A stretch of 13,566 nucleotides of DNA from JBBSHS01 sp038232515. Lineage in GTDB: Bacteria; Actinomycetota; Acidimicrobiia; Acidimicrobiales; JAUJNH01. The notes under the pieces were generated by a model, which was given only the letters and a program-made list of their open reading frames with translations, searched no databases and had not been told where the DNA came from. The translations under genes and the position numbers were made by a program. How positions within the stretch are numbered: position 1 is the first letter of the stretch; each line of letters starts with the position of its first letter. The stretch is taken from assembly GCA_038232515.1 (NCBI GenBank), contig JBBSHS010000068.1:1-13566 (forward strand). The letters are read 5' to 3'. Positions 13,194-13,566 of this stretch are shown one piece after another.

Positions 13194-13566
13194 TGGCCAC
13201 AGCAACCATTCCCATCGCTGCGGTAGGCGCCCCCACCAGGGGTTCGACGGGCGGTCGGTCGGCCAGCAGGGCCAGCTGGACGGCCTTCGGGGCGCTGTTG
13301 TTGCGCGACCTCACGGTGCTGCGCAAGAACCTCAAGGAGTTCCTGCCCCGCACGGTCCTGCAGCCCCTGCTCCTGGTGTTCGTGTTCCTGTACGTGTTCC
13401 CCGAGATCGGCCAGGGCATCGGGGGCGGTGGTGGGGCAAGGGGTGAGTCGGCGTTCGCCACCCATATGGTGGGGGGCGGCGGCGGCCGGGCAAACATGTT
13501 CCAGGGTATCCAGGGCGGGGGCCTGCCCCGGGGCGCGGCGTTCGGGTTCACCAACGCGGTCGAGGC
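13193..13566 (+). CDS. ABC-2 type permease, DrrB-like (partial, cut by the window end)
   Basis: The first 124 codons are visible. A disordered N-terminus precedes LLLRDLTVLRKNLKEFLPRT (35-54) and a membrane segment at about 55-70 (LQPLLLVFVFLYVF), followed by GQGIGG, as in DrrB-type permeases paired with DrrA ATPases. It would form the membrane channel of the exporter. The ATG overlaps the ATPase stop. From about residue 91 (13463 on) the sequence is odd: where I expect a second hydrophobic helix leading to FQGIQ and the FGFT segment, there is a glycine run (GGGGGRA) and GGGLPRGAA. Anchors of the family are kept at matching spacing, so frame is intact, but the hydrophobic residues are lost. 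Sequence error near a contig end is one explanation. Confidence 0.85.
   Translation, partial: MATATIPIAAVGAPTRGSTGGRSASRASWTAFGALLLRDLTVLRKNLKEFLPRTVLQPLLLVFVFLYVFPEIGQGIGGGGGARGESAFATHMVGGGGGRANMFQGIQGGGLPRGAAFGFTNAVE

Overview
This window is high-GC DNA with dense, mostly single-direction operons. It looks like a chromosomal segment of an actinobacterium. Gene content and style suggest an uncultured Acidimicrobiia-like lineage, but that placement is inference from memory of such genomes. Third codon positions are overwhelmingly G or C, so many long antisense reading frames exist; these are shadows and are not annotated.

Layout. (1) Positions 1-4926, minus strand: a Tad/Flp-type pilus-secretion operon read right to left. 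It runs tadZ-like ATPase, tadA secretion ATPase, tadB and tadC platform proteins, a DUF4244/Flp-type prepilin, a TadE-like pseudopilin, then after a 114 bp gap a class E-type sortase and the first codons of an exported protein. (2) Positions 4927-5075: a divergent promoter region. It has a well-formed minus-strand promoter for the tad operon and an imperfect 22 bp palindrome lying across it. (3) Positions 5076-5936, plus strand: a HAD-IB phosphatase. The order HAD / tadZ-A-B-C-DUF4244-TadE matches, as I remember it, the Mycobacterium tuberculosis Rv3661 / Rv3660c-Rv3655c neighbourhood. (4) Positions 5872-9293, minus strand: glutamine-dependent NAD synthetase, a ferritin-like hypothetical protein, a group 2 (RpoD-like) sigma factor, and a 24-residue hydrophobic microprotein antisense to the HAD gene's tail. 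(5) Positions 9294-9433: divergent nadE/glnE intergenic region with a short tandem repeat. (6) Positions 9434-13566, plus strand: bifunctional glutamine synthetase adenylyltransferase GlnE, a DrrA-type ABC ATPase, and the start of its ABC-2 permease, cut by the window edge.

How the genes work together. The tad block supplies the motor, inner-membrane platform and pilin-like substrates of a surface fibre or secretion apparatus. The sortase at its end could anchor a product covalently to the cell wall. NadE and GlnE are housekeeping enzymes of NAD and nitrogen metabolism. The ABC pair is a small exporter.

Initiation signals fall into two classes. Genes inside operons often have Shine-Dalgarno sequences or ATGA/GTGA overlaps. 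Several operon-leading genes have no convincing Shine-Dalgarno but carry a TANNNT hexamer 7-8 bases before ATG, as expected for leaderless transcripts. No stretch over 300 bases lacks a gene. I see no tRNA, rRNA, CRISPR array, insertion sequence or clear rho-independent terminator.
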